A DNA stretch of 64,000 nucleotides from DATEOR01 sp963841425 (GTDB lineage Bacteria > Actinomycetota > Thermoleophilia > Gaiellales > Gaiellaceae). The stretch covers positions 248,001 to 312,000 of the forward strand of contig CAWJCL010000002.1 in NCBI GenBank assembly GCA_963841425.1, given 5' to 3'. The notes under the pieces are model-generated. The model saw only the letters and a list, made by a program, of their open reading frames with translations. It searched no databases and was not told where the DNA came from. Of this stretch, positions 1-8,907 are shown piece by piece. The translations under genes were made by a program, and so were the position numbers. The first letter of the stretch is position 1. Each line of letters begins with the position of its first letter.

Positions 1-1388
1 CCGGGCGTGATCGCCCCGCTCAGGTCGGCAGGCACCGTGAAGAGCGTCACGTCGGCCGTGCCGACATTCGCCTGCTGCGGGTCGAGCAGAATCTTGTAGT
101 TGCCTGCGGCCGACAGCGTGACCGTCTGCGTCCAGGCACCCGCGCTCGTCACCGTCAATGGAGCCGGGATGACATGCGTCCCGTCCACCTTCTGCAGGTC
201 GAGCTTCGCAGGGTTGAGGCCGTTCACATTCTCGACGAGGACGGTGATCCTCTGGCCGGCGGTGGCTGTGAAGGTGAGGTAGGCGTTCTGCCCCGGCACC
301 GTCGTCGTGGCGGTGACCAGAGGCCCGCCCGCCGTGATCGCCTGCGTCTGGTCGGCGGGCACGCTGTACGCGACGAACGTGGCCGCGCCGGTCTGGGCGC
401 CGGCCGGGTCGACGACGATCGTGTAGGTGCCGTCGGCCGGAAGGACGACCGTGTCGAGGAAGCCGCCGGACGGGCTCATGTTCGTCGAGGCGAGCGACGA
501 AAGGTCGGGCTTGAGGACCGAGATGCCGCCGATCAGCTCCGAAGACTCGACGTTGAGGCTGACGCGCTGGCCCGCCGTCCCGGAGAACGTGAACTTGGCG
601 CGCTGCCCCGGCACGCTGACCGTCCCGGTCGCGGGCGTTCCGAGCGTCAGTGCGGCGGTGGTGTCGGCCGGGACGTCGTAGGCGGTGACCGTGACCGAGC
701 CGATGTACTTGGCCCTGGGATCGAGGACGACCTTGTAGGTCCCGGTCTGGGTCAGGTCGATCGGGTCGATGAAGCTGTCGGCCCTCGCGAACGCGCGCTG
801 CGGAGAAAGCACCGTCGCGTCCGGGTTCAACACCTTCACGCTCCCGGCCGTGACCGTCACTCCCGTGAGGCCGAGGGCGACGCGATGCCCCGCGACGCCG
901 TCGAACGTCACGTACGCGTTCTGACCGGGGACGGTGGTGGCCACCGTGCCGGGAGCCCCGCCGAACGTCGCGGCCGCGGATGCATCGGGCGGGACGTTGT
1001 AGAGCTGGAGCGTCACCTTGCCCGTGTAGCTCGAGTTCGGGTCGACCGTGAGCTTGTACGTGCCGTTGGAGGGCAGCGTGTTCGTGTCCACGAACTTGGC
1101 CGTCTTCGTGGCCGAGACGGTGAACACCGTGGGCCCGCTCTGCTTGACGAGCGTGACCTTGTACTGAGGGATGGTGGAGCCGCTGAGGTTCAGCGAGACG
1201 CGCTGGCCGGCCGTGCCCGTGAACGTGGCCGTCCCGGTCGTCCCCGCGGTCGAGATCGTGACGGTGACGGGCGGCCCGCCCGGCGAGATCGAGAAGGTGA
1301 CCGCGGCGGCGCTACCGCCGAGAAACGCGGCGACGAGGATCGCGAGAACGGCAGCGGAGAAGACCCGTGTGGAAGTGCGGCGGCCCAC
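1..1388 (-). CDS. Secreted protein with tandem PPC-like beta-sandwich repeats (3' end beyond window)
   Basis: Reading the complement from a GTG at 1388 gives an open frame of about 462 codons that runs off the left edge. The start has a stop codon just upstream in frame, so it is the first possible one. The N-terminus is a signal peptide: an Arg-rich n-region, then a hydrophobic stretch ending near a Gly-Gly-Ser-Ala-Ala-Ala. The rest is built from a repeated unit of about 105 residues, with recurring PGQ-A-(Y/F)-TF, AGQRV, TYK-(V/L), DP and Y-VP-D elements. These resemble bacterial pre-peptidase C-terminal domains, which are extracellular beta-sandwiches. No catalytic domain is visible in the part present. 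It lies 61 bp downstream of the M1 peptidase gene on the same strand, so co-transcription is possible. Function beyond secretion and probable binding or adhesion is unknown. Confidence 0.75.
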   Translation of the reverse strand, partial: MGRRTSTRVFSAAVLAILVAAFLGGSAAAVTFSISPGGPPVTVTISTAGTTGTATFTGTAGQRVSLNLSGSTIPQYKVTLVKQSGPTVFTVSATKTAKFVDTNTLPSNGTYKLTVDPNSSYTGKVTLQLYNVPPDASAAATFGGAPGTVATTVPGQNAYVTFDGVAGHRVALGLTGVTVTAGSVKVLNPDATVLSPQRAFARADSFIDPIDLTQTGTYKVVLDPRAKYIGSVTVTAYDVPADTTAALTLGTPATGTVSVPGQRAKFTFSGTAGQRVSLNVESSELIGGISVLKPDLSSLASTNMSPSGGFLDTVVLPADGTYTIVVDPAGAQTGAATFVAYSVPADQTQAITAGGPLVTATTTVPGQNAYLTFTATAGQRITVLVENVNGLNPAKLDLQKVDGTHVIPAPLTVTSAGAWTQTVTLSAAGNYKILLDPQQANVGTADVTLFTVPADLSGAITP

Positions 1389-1449
1389 CGCATCTCACGG
1401 TAAGCCGCCTCGGTTCGCTGTCCTTCCCCCGAACGGGTGTAAGGGCTTC

Positions 1450-4400
1450 CTAATGGACGACGACGTTCCCGCCGCCGAGGGGGCCCTCGACGGTCCTGGC
1501 GCCGTTCCACTCCGACGAGAGGACGAGCCGGCTTCCGTCCCAGAGCGCAATGCCGATCGAGTCGTCGGCTCCAGGCTCGCCCCGGTCGGTCAGCGTGAGC
1601 CGGAGCGATAGGCCGCCGCCGATCGGGCTCATGTTCCCCTTCGAGCGGAACTCGGCGATGCCGTAGCACCCGGGGTCACCCTTGTCGCAGGGCTCGCCGC
1701 TCGCCGTGCGGAAGGCGATGCCCAGCGAGTCGAAGGCGGTCGACTTGATCTGGTAGTTCTTGCCGTCCGAGCGGAAGATCACGGTGGCGTGGCCCTGGAG
1801 GTTCGTCAGGCTCCTGTTGTACTTCAGGTTGAACCCGAAGCCGATCTTCGAGCCCGGGTCGGCCGCGTAGGAGCCCGCCGAGCTCTCCGCGATCCGGTAG
1901 CCACCGCCCGTGAGGAAGTTGCCGGTCGGCTGGGCCACCTCGACGATCGCCTGGTCGCGGCCCGTGTAGTACCCGCCCGCGACGACGTTGACCACGTGCG
2001 CGCCCAGGTCGAGCGGGACGATGCAGGCCGCGGTCGCGGTCGTGGGATCGCCGTTCAGGAGCTCCAGCGTCGGCGAGCACAGGGTCGTTCCGTCTTCCTT
2101 GAAGGCGACGGTCGCGTTCAGGATCTCGCCGGGCGCGGTGTCGTCGGGGAAGCTCGGCGAGACCGAGCTGTCGCGGAGCGTCGCCCGCAGGACGATCCCC
2201 GCCGACGCGTCGCCCGCGGAGGCGAAGGCGAGGAGATCGCCGGTGTACGTCGTCTCGGCGTCCTCCTTCCCGACGACGACCGTGAAGGACGTCGAGCCCG
2301 TCGCGCCCTCCTCGTTTCCGACCTCGACGGTGACCGGGTAGGAACCCGGCGCGCCGGTGACGTTGCCTTCGAGCGTCCAGGTCCTGGTTCCCGGGAAGGT
2401 GCCGTCGTCCGAGGTCGATGCAAGCTCGAGCGAGAGCCCGGCCGGGAGGCCGGTCGCGCTCGCGACGAGCGAGGAGCCCGACGAGACGGCGTCGCTCGCC
2501 GACACCGTCACGGACGGGTCGAGCGCGTCTGAGTACTGGACGACCGCGCCGCCGGCCGCCGCGTCGTTCGTCACCACGGGTGCCTGGACGACGAATGTCT
2601 GCGGCACGGGCGTCGCCGACTTGAAAACGCCGTCACCCGCCTGCGAGGCGGTGATCGTGCACTCGCCGAGTGCGCCGGTGAGGTGCACGGTCGCGCCCGA
2701 CACGGTGCAGACGCCGCTCGCCGAGAACGAGACCGGGAGACCGGAGTCCGCGCTCGCCGAGATGTCGAAGTCGGGGTCGCCCGGAGAGCGGTTCGGGAGC
2801 GGCCCGAACGCGATCGCCTGGTCGGCCCGCGTGCAGGAGGAGGCGTCGTTGTAGAAGCGATCCGGGCCGTTCAGGCCGGGGCCCGTGATCTGCGGCTTGT
2901 TCGTCGCGTTGTTGGGCTGCGGATACGCCGTGTCGAACCACTGCGTGAAGAACTGGTCGAGCTTCGCGTGGCAGGCGGCGCTCTGGTTCGGCAGCCACTG
3001 GTGGAAGACGCCCTCGAGCTGCGCCTCGGTGATCGACCCGCCGCCGAAGTCGGACTGGATCTGCTGCATGGCGCCGATCCAGCGATCGGAGTCCGGGCGC
3101 GAGATCGACCCGTCGAGGATCTGGCGCAGCGCGAGGTAGGTCGTCCCGGGGCGCGTGTACGTGCTCACCGTCGTGAAGAGGTTCCCGACGGTCGGGTTCG
3201 AGGGCGCCGAGATCCAGGCGGTGCTGCTGGTCGTCCCGTAGTTCGTGTTGAAGCGGGCGATGAGCGAGTTGTCGAAGGCCGTGTCACCCGCCGGGGTGCC
3301 CAGTCCGCCCGCACCGTTGGCCGCGTTGCGTGCGGTGTTCAGGTACTCGCCGACGGTTGCCCAGCCTTCCTTCCAGAAGGTGAGCCGGAAGCCGCCCTCC
3401 GAGACGTTGTCTCCGAACCACTGGTGCATGTTCTCGTGGTTGAACACGCCCGCGCCCGGCGTCGAGCTCCCGCCGTTTTGGAACGTGATCTTCGTCTGCA
3501 TCTCTTCCTCGAACCCGGCGGACGGGATCCCGACGATGACGCCGTTCGTCGTGAACGGCCACGGGCCGTTGAACCGCGTCTGGAAGGTCGTGATGTCTTC
3601 CTGGGTGTCGAGGACGGCCTTGATCGTGGCCTTGCGCGCGGCAGTCAGGCCGCTCGCCTGCGCCTGGTAGAACTGGATGCCCGTCGCCGCGCTCGTCTTC
3701 GCGGTCAGGTCGTAGGAGCCGATCGAGTTCGTGAGCAGGTAGTTCGCGATCGGCTCGGGAGAGTGCCAGTGCCACGTCCAGGAACCGCCTGGGAAGTTTG
3801 CGTCCGGCGGGTTCACCGAGGTCGGGCTGACGGGGCCGAAGGCCGGCCCCGGCGTCGCGCCCACGAGCTCGCCGGCCGAGATGCCCGTCTTCCCGACCGG
3901 CACCGTGTCGTAGATGTCGTAGGTCGGCTTGGCGGTGGGATGGTTGTTCAGCGGCATCCATGCCATCGAGCCGACGGGCTCCGTCGTCACGAAGCTGCCG
4001 TCGTTCGGCGCCGCCGTCGTGTTCACGCGGAACCAGCCCTCGGTCGAACCGTCACCGTCCGCATGGACGCCCGGCCGCCCGGTGTAGTTCACCGTCACGG
4101 TGATCGTCTGCCCCTCGGGAATGGGGACGGACGGGGTGATCACCAGCTTGTTCGCCGGGCATTGGAGCCCGTTTTGTGTGTTGTTGCCGACCTGCGGGGA
4201 GCAGGCGGGCGGGCTCGGGTTCGTTGCGCTGACGGGGTTGGCGTTCGAGATCGCGTGCGCCAGCGGGTCCGGGTCGTCCGGGCCGTTCGGGTTGCCGGGA
4301 TACGTGGGCTGCCGGAAGTCGAAGGTCGCCGGCGCGCCGTCGACGAGGACGGAGCTCACCGTCATGCTCGGCCCGGCCGCCGAGGCCGACATCGCGGCGC

Positions 4401-4803
4401 GCTCGAAGTCGAAGCTGAGATCCGTCAGGCACTGCGTCGCCTGGACGGTCAGGTCGGCGTGGTTACCCGACAGGAACTGGTTCGTCTGCGGGTCGTAGAC
4501 GATATGCAGATCGGTGTGGATGCTCGTGTAGCCGCCGTTTCCCTGGTCCGGATACACGCGGTCGCCGAAGTTCGAGAGCGTGCGCACCCCGGACGAGCAC
4601 GTGGCGACATCCGGAAGCGCCTCTGGCACGCTCACAGTCAGCGCGAGCACAGCGAACGTGAGGGTGGCCGCGGCCGCCGGCCACATCCGGGCTGACGGGC
4701 GCCTGTTCTCTGTCTGTGCCCTGGCGCCGCGCATGTCAGGCCGGAACGTCTGCCCGTTGCTGCGGTGGACCGCAACGTTGAAGCCGAGACGCCTGCCCCT
4801 CAT
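1450..4803 (-). CDS. Secreted M1-family zinc metallopeptidase with C-terminal Ig-like domains
   Basis: About 1117 residues. The zinc site is complete: HENMH near residue 456 with a further Glu 18 residues on inside WKEGWATVGEY, preceded by a GAMEN-like GFEEEMQTK, the arrangement of gluzincin aminopeptidases. A hydrophobic segment (TLTFAVLALTVSV) near residues 48-60 is the export signal. After the peptidase domain come Ig-like, Ser/Ala/Val-rich repeats and a C-terminal domain with a LTGGGYRI motif. The ATG at 4803 is chosen because GAGGGAGAGGGCAG precedes it. An ATG at 4734 would give a more usual signal peptide but has no ribosome site. The open frame continues further upstream, but that part reads as noise and overlaps dinB. 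Likely an extracellular peptidase used for peptide scavenging. Confidence 0.85.
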   Translation of the reverse strand: MRGRRLGFNVAVHRSNGQTFRPDMRGARAQTENRRPSARMWPAAAATLTFAVLALTVSVPEALPDVATCSSGVRTLSNFGDRVYPDQGNGGYTSIHTDLHIVYDPQTNQFLSGNHADLTVQATQCLTDLSFDFERAAMSASAAGPSMTVSSVLVDGAPATFDFRQPTYPGNPNGPDDPDPLAHAISNANPVSATNPSPPACSPQVGNNTQNGLQCPANKLVITPSVPIPEGQTITVTVNYTGRPGVHADGDGSTEGWFRVNTTAAPNDGSFVTTEPVGSMAWMPLNNHPTAKPTYDIYDTVPVGKTGISAGELVGATPGPAFGPVSPTSVNPPDANFPGGSWTWHWHSPEPIANYLLTNSIGSYDLTAKTSAATGIQFYQAQASGLTAARKATIKAVLDTQEDITTFQTRFNGPWPFTTNGVIVGIPSAGFEEEMQTKITFQNGGSSTPGAGVFNHENMHQWFGDNVSEGGFRLTFWKEGWATVGEYLNTARNAANGAGGLGTPAGDTAFDNSLIARFNTNYGTTSSTAWISAPSNPTVGNLFTTVSTYTRPGTTYLALRQILDGSISRPDSDRWIGAMQQIQSDFGGGSITEAQLEGVFHQWLPNQSAACHAKLDQFFTQWFDTAYPQPNNATNKPQITGPGLNGPDRFYNDASSCTRADQAIAFGPLPNRSPGDPDFDISASADSGLPVSFSASGVCTVSGATVHLTGALGECTITASQAGDGVFKSATPVPQTFVVQAPVVTNDAAAGGAVVQYSDALDPSVTVSASDAVSSGSSLVASATGLPAGLSLELASTSDDGTFPGTRTWTLEGNVTGAPGSYPVTVEVGNEEGATGSTSFTVVVGKEDAETTYTGDLLAFASAGDASAGIVLRATLRDSSVSPSFPDDTAPGEILNATVAFKEDGTTLCSPTLELLNGDPTTATAACIVPLDLGAHVVNVVAGGYYTGRDQAIVEVAQPTGNFLTGGGYRIAESSAGSYAADPGSKIGFGFNLKYNRSLTNLQGHATVIFRSDGKNYQIKSTAFDSLGIAFRTASGEPCDKGDPGCYGIAEFRSKGNMSPIGGGLSLRLTLTDRGEPGADDSIGIALWDGSRLVLSSEWNGARTVEGPLGGGNVVVH

Positions 4804-4957
4804 CTGCCCTCTCCCTCGTCGGTGGCTCCGAGCCATCGTTTCGCACGCAAAGACCCGGTTCAAGAGGGCATTTGACGTAGCGAAACCGTGCTCGGCGGAG
4901 CGACGTCCCGTCCCTCGTTCACGCGCAGGCGTGCTCCAGCTCCAGCCGTCTTGTGTG

Positions 4958-4971
4958 CGAACATATGTTCG
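4958..4971. promoter_or_regulatory. SOS box (LexA operator) at dinB
   Basis: CGAACATATGTTCG is a perfect 14-bp palindrome of the GAAC-N4-GTTC type bound by LexA in Gram-positive bacteria and Actinobacteria. Its centre contains the ATG at 4965, so the operator covers the probable start codon of the DNA polymerase IV gene. This is seen directly; control by LexA is inferred from motif and target gene. Confidence 0.85.
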
Positions 4972-6161
4972 TGTTGAGCGAGGCGACGATCCTGCATGCC
5001 GACGCCGACGCGTTCTTTGCCTCCGTCGAGCAGCGGGACGACCCTCGCCTCCGAGGCCGCCCAGTGGTCGTCGGCGGGGGCGTCGTGCTCGCCGCGAGCT
5101 ACGAGGCCAAGGCGCGCGGAGTGCGCACGGCCATGGGCGGTGCCCGGGCGCGCCGCCTCTGCCCCGAGGCGGTCGTCGTGCCGGCACGCATGTCCGTCTA
5201 TTCGGAGGCGAGCAAGGCGCTCTATCGGGTCTTCGAGGAGGCCACCCCGCTCGTCGAGGGCCTCTCCATCGACGAGGCGTTCCTCGACGTCCGCGGCATG
5301 CGCCGGATCGCGGGCACGCCCAGCGAGATCGCCGAGCGCCTGCGCCGGGACGTCCGCGAGCGAGTGGGGATCCCCGTCAGCGTCGGCGTCGCGCGCACCA
5401 AGTTCCTCGCCAAGGTCGCAAGCGGCGTCGCCAAGCCGGACGGCCTCCTTCGCGTGCCTCCGGGAAAGGAGCTCGACTTCCTCCACCCCCTCCCCGTCGA
5501 GCGCCTCTGGGGAGTCGGGCCGGCGACGGCGCGGAAGCTGCGCAGAGACGGGATCGAGACCGTGGGCCAGGTCGCGGAGCTGGCGGAGGCGACGCTCATC
5601 TCGATGCTCGGCCGCGCCTCGGGGCGCCATCTTCACGCACTCGCGCACAACCGCGATCCTCGGCCCGTGCAGGCGCGGCGCCGGCGAGGGTCGATCGGCT
5701 CGCAGCGCGCATTGGGACGCAGGCGCGGGTCGCCCGAGGAGCTCGACACCGTCCTGATCGGACTGGTCGACCGCGTGACGCTGCGCATGCGCAAGGCCAG
5801 GCGCGTCGGGCGCACGGTCGTCCTCCGCCTGCGCTTCGACGATTTCACGCGCGCGACCCGGTCGCACACGCTGCCCGGCGCGACGGCGCGCACCGAGGCG
5901 ATCCTCGTCACCGCCCGGGGCCTCCTCGCGGAGGCGCGCCCGACGATCGAACGTCAGGGCCTGACGCTGCTCGGGATCTCGGTCGCGAACCTCGAGAACG
6001 AGGACGCCGTCCAGCTCACGCTGCCCTTCGACCGCGCCTGGAGCGGCGCGCTCGACTCAGCGCTCGACGAGGTCCGCGCGCGCTTCGGGACGGCGGCGGT
6101 GACCCGGGCCGTGCTCCTCGGCCGCGACCCGGGTTTCACTCCGCCGTTGCTTTCGGACTAG
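4965..6161 (+). CDS. dinB: DNA polymerase IV (Y-family translesion polymerase)
   Basis: About 398 residues, normal for DinB. The palm begins with LHADADAFFASVEQ, carrying the first catalytic Asp. The SIDEAFLD motif supplies the second acidic pair, followed by the helix-hairpin-helix thumb (WGVGPATARKL) and the little-finger domain. The C-terminal region has QLTLPF, a canonical beta-clamp-binding motif. The protein copies damaged templates in the cytoplasm. Possible starts are GTG 4953, ATG 4965 and GTG 4971; ATG 4965 gives a short N-terminus typical of the family. A LexA-type palindrome covers this start, so the gene is probably damage-induced and may be transcribed nearly leaderless. It is divergent from the M1 peptidase and ends convergently, overlapping the MMPL gene by 4 bp. 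Confidence 0.95.
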   Translation: MFVLSEATILHADADAFFASVEQRDDPRLRGRPVVVGGGVVLAASYEAKARGVRTAMGGARARRLCPEAVVVPARMSVYSEASKALYRVFEEATPLVEGLSIDEAFLDVRGMRRIAGTPSEIAERLRRDVRERVGIPVSVGVARTKFLAKVASGVAKPDGLLRVPPGKELDFLHPLPVERLWGVGPATARKLRRDGIETVGQVAELAEATLISMLGRASGRHLHALAHNRDPRPVQARRRRGSIGSQRALGRRRGSPEELDTVLIGLVDRVTLRMRKARRVGRTVVLRLRFDDFTRATRSHTLPGATARTEAILVTARGLLAEARPTIERQGLTLLGISVANLENEDAVQLTLPFDRAWSGALDSALDEVRARFGTAAVTRAVLLGRDPGFTPPLLSD

Positions 6162-8431
6162 CGCGCGGTCGGAACCGGAGCGACCCCCACCGGCTCGCGG
6201 CGCTGGCCGTCGTGCGGCGGCTCGATCGTGATGTTCGGGAGAGCCCTGTCCATCCAGCGCGGCATGTACCAGGACTTCTCCCCGAGTAGTGTCAGGAGCG
6301 CCGGCACGAGCGTCAGTCGCACGACCAGCGCGTCCGTGAGGATCGCGACCGCGAGGAGCAGGCCGAACTCCTTCGGGATGCGGTCGACGCTCAGGATGAA
6401 CGCCGCGAAGACGGTGCCCATGATGAGCGCAGCGGCCACGACCACCCGACCGATTGCCGCGATCCCGTGCTCGACGGCGGCGCGACACCTGAGCCCATTC
6501 ACGTGCTCTTCCCGGATCCGGCTCATGAGGAAGACCATGTAGTCCATCGAGAGCCCGAACAGGATCGCGAAGGCGATCGGCGGGACGAACGTCTCGATTG
6601 GCCCGGTTCGGTCGAGCCCGGTGAGCCCGAGCAGGTGGCCCTCCTGCACCACGAGCCCGAGGACGCCGAACCCGACAAAGGCCGACATGAGGGTCGTCAC
6701 TGCCGCCGTCGCCGAGACGACGATCGACCGGAACGCCATCGCGAGCACGATGAACGTGACGCCGATGATGTAGAGGAGGAAGATCGGGAGCCGCTCCATG
6801 ATCCGGTCGGCGATGTCCTTGAACGCCGCTGTCTGGCCAGAGACGTACGCCACGGCGTCGCCGCCGGCGGTCGCCTTGGGGACAACGTCTTGACGCAGGC
6901 GGTCGACCAGCTGGTCGGTGGCCTCGTCCTGCGGCGCCGAGGTGGGCGTGACGAAGACGATGGCGACGCTCTTCTCGTCGTTGAACTGCGGCTTGCGGAC
7001 GGACGCGACCCCCTGGATCCCGCGCACATCCTGGTACACGCGCTCCGGCGCTTGTGCGTCGCCGCGCACGTCGACGACGATGGGGATCGGGCCGTTGAAA
7101 CCGGGCCCGAAGCCCTCGGCGAGGAGGTCGTATGCGCGGCGGCTCGTCTGCTGAGTGGGCTGCGTGCCCTGGTCGGCCGCGCCGAGCCGGACGAGGAGCG
7201 ACGTCGACGCGAGCGCGAGGACGGCCACGATCCCGATCGGAAGGACGTAGCGCGCGTTGGCCGTGACGAAGCGGCCCCAGCGGGCGACGAACGTCTTCTC
7301 GCGGCACTCCTCGGAGTCGTCGATCGGCTTCACGAACGGAACCTTCAGCCGGTCGATCTTGTGCCCGAGCTTGGAGAGCACGGCCAGGAGCAAGGAGTTC
7401 GCGATCAGCACCGTCGTCAGAACGCCGAGGGCGCTCCCGATCCCGAGCTTCGTGACGAAGTCGAGGCCGAAGAACGCAAGCCCGCTGACCGAGATCGCGA
7501 CGGTCAGGCCGGCGAAGAGCACCGCACGGCCGGCAGACGAGCCCGCCTCGGCCGCAGCCTCCCGCGGCGAGAGGCCCTCGTGCAGAAGCTGCCTGAAGCG
7601 CGTGACGATGAAGAGCGAGTAGTCGATGCCGACGCCGAGCCCGATCATCGAGACGAGGATCGGCGTGATCGTGTTGATGTCGGTGAGACCCGCGAGGATG
7701 AAGAGGAGCAAAAACGCGGTGAAGAGCGCCGTGAGCGCGAGCGCGATCGGGATGATCATCGCCACGAACGTACGGAAGACGAAGATGAGGACGATGATCG
7801 CCGCGAGCAGGCCGAGCAGCTCCGAAGTCCCCTGCTCGAGGGGTGGGAACTCGGCCTCGCCGTTGTACTCGACGGTCACGCCGACGGGTGCGACCGTGTC
7901 TCGGACGACGTCCTCGACGGCAACGACCGCGTCTCGGTCCTTGTCCTCGATCGTCTGGTCGAACTGGGCCTCCGAGTAGGCGATCCGGCCGTCGTCGGAG
8001 AACGTGTCGGGGCTGAACGGATCGCCGGCGCTCTCGATGCCGGCCTTGTCGGCCGTTGGCGTGTACGGCGCGGTCTGGATGAGCGCGATCGCCTTCTCGA
8101 TCGCGGCCTTGCGCTCGGGCGTGTCGAGCCGCTGGCCCTCGGGCGCGGCGAAGACGACGTTGAGCACCGCGCCCTGCTCGGAGGCGAACTTCGACTCGAT
8201 CAGGTCGGTCGCGCGCTGCGTGTCGGAGCCCGGGATCTCGAACTCGTCCCGCAGGCTGCCGCCCACCGTGATGACGAGGCCGACGAGCACGACGAAAATC
8301 GCGACCCAGCCGATGACCACGCGCCATGGGTGCGTGGCGCAGAAGCGCGCCCAGCGCGCCCAGGTGCCCGTGGAGAGGCGTTCGTGGGCGCGGAGATTGG
8401 CAGAGGAATTGCTGGCGGCGTTACTCGTCAT
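6158..8431 (-). CDS. MMPL/RND-family membrane transporter
   Basis: 757 residues with the two-fold MMPL layout. There is one N-terminal membrane helix (about 38-60), a large extracytoplasmic loop (about 60-200), a first helix cluster (about 205-380) including GLGVGIDYSLF, a second loop, and a second cluster (about 545-710) with GLSMDYMVFLMSRI. The GxxxDY pattern in both halves is the proton-relay signature of MmpL/HpnN-like exporters. The start ATG at 8431 follows GGAAGGGATCCTCCG. The substrate is probably a lipid or hydrophobic compound but cannot be told from sequence. It ends convergently with dinB; a hairpin lies upstream at 8478-8503. Confidence 0.9.
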   Translation of the reverse strand: MTSNAASNSSANLRAHERLSTGTWARWARFCATHPWRVVIGWVAIFVVLVGLVITVGGSLRDEFEIPGSDTQRATDLIESKFASEQGAVLNVVFAAPEGQRLDTPERKAAIEKAIALIQTAPYTPTADKAGIESAGDPFSPDTFSDDGRIAYSEAQFDQTIEDKDRDAVVAVEDVVRDTVAPVGVTVEYNGEAEFPPLEQGTSELLGLLAAIIVLIFVFRTFVAMIIPIALALTALFTAFLLLFILAGLTDINTITPILVSMIGLGVGIDYSLFIVTRFRQLLHEGLSPREAAAEAGSSAGRAVLFAGLTVAISVSGLAFFGLDFVTKLGIGSALGVLTTVLIANSLLLAVLSKLGHKIDRLKVPFVKPIDDSEECREKTFVARWGRFVTANARYVLPIGIVAVLALASTSLLVRLGAADQGTQPTQQTSRRAYDLLAEGFGPGFNGPIPIVVDVRGDAQAPERVYQDVRGIQGVASVRKPQFNDEKSVAIVFVTPTSAPQDEATDQLVDRLRQDVVPKATAGGDAVAYVSGQTAAFKDIADRIMERLPIFLLYIIGVTFIVLAMAFRSIVVSATAAVTTLMSAFVGFGVLGLVVQEGHLLGLTGLDRTGPIETFVPPIAFAILFGLSMDYMVFLMSRIREEHVNGLRCRAAVEHGIAAIGRVVVAAALIMGTVFAAFILSVDRIPKEFGLLLAVAILTDALVVRLTLVPALLTLLGEKSWYMPRWMDRALPNITIEPPHDGQRREPVGVAPVPTAR

Positions 8432-8477
8432 CGGAGGATCCCTTCCTCGGTTTGCGGCATTGGTCAGGGTGGCAGCC

Positions 8478-8503
8478 CCTCCCGAGCATCGCAGTACGGG
8501 AGG
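8478..8503. terminator. Inverted repeat, possible terminator
   Basis: CCTCCCG and CGGGAGG form a 7-bp stem around a 12-nt loop, between the end of the small monooxygenase-like gene and the MMPL start. There is no T-run on either side, so it could be a weak terminator or a leader structure of the MMPL mRNA. Confidence 0.3.
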
Positions 8504-8572
8504 CCCGCGCCTAGGGGTTCGGTTTTCCCTACCTCAGCGTCGAACGACCGAGATCGGTAGATATTCCCGTGG

Positions 8573-8872
8573 TCAGCCGTGCCTCGCGACCGGTCGCGCA
8601 AGAGCGACCTCGAAGGCCTCGATCTCGTCGATCTGGACGGCCGCCACGGAGGCGATCCGCTCGAGGAACTGCATGCGGAGCGGGAGAGCGCGTTCGGCCA
8701 CCTCGCGTCCTTCCCAGAACGTGAGCCCGATCGTCGTTCCCGGCCGGTAGAGCATGACCATTCCTTCGAAGCCGTCGACTCCGCGCAGCCAGCCGGTCAT
8801 CTCCTCTCCGACCATCGTGGCGTTCTCGGCCGGCTCGTCGCCGGTCGCGGCAGTGGTCATGCTGACGTGCAC
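8573..8872 (-). CDS. Antibiotic-biosynthesis-monooxygenase (ABM)-like small protein
   Basis: 99 residues from a GTG at 8872 preceded by GGAGG. The short alpha/beta pattern, with GFEGMVMLYRPG followed by GLTFWEGRE and a helix, fits the dimeric ferredoxin-like ABM fold found in small monooxygenases and heme or quinone-binding proteins. No fixed catalytic residues exist in this family, so a reaction cannot be assigned. A methionine six codons upstream of TTAATG-encoding sequence (8860) is an alternative start. It lies 35 bp downstream of the DUF4349 gene on the same strand. Confidence 0.65.
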   Translation of the reverse strand: MHVSMTTAATGDEPAENATMVGEEMTGWLRGVDGFEGMVMLYRPGTTIGLTFWEGREVAERALPLRMQFLERIASVAAVQIDEIEAFEVALARPVARHG

Positions 8873-8907
8873 GACGCCTCCACTATCGCACCGACGCTCC
8901 GGCGAGG

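Noticed and set aside
174..1403. Plus-strand frame at the left edge
   Set aside because: The minus strand encodes a signal peptide and repeated domains in a GTG-started frame that fits far better.
2683..4695. Long open frame on the strand opposite the M1 peptidase
   Set aside because: Arg/Val/Gly-rich low-information translation caused by high GC; the other strand encodes a clear metallopeptidase.
6467..8560. Long charged open frame opposite the MMPL gene
   Set aside because: Composition (Arg, Glu, Asp runs) is that of an antisense shadow; the MMPL protein is unmistakable.
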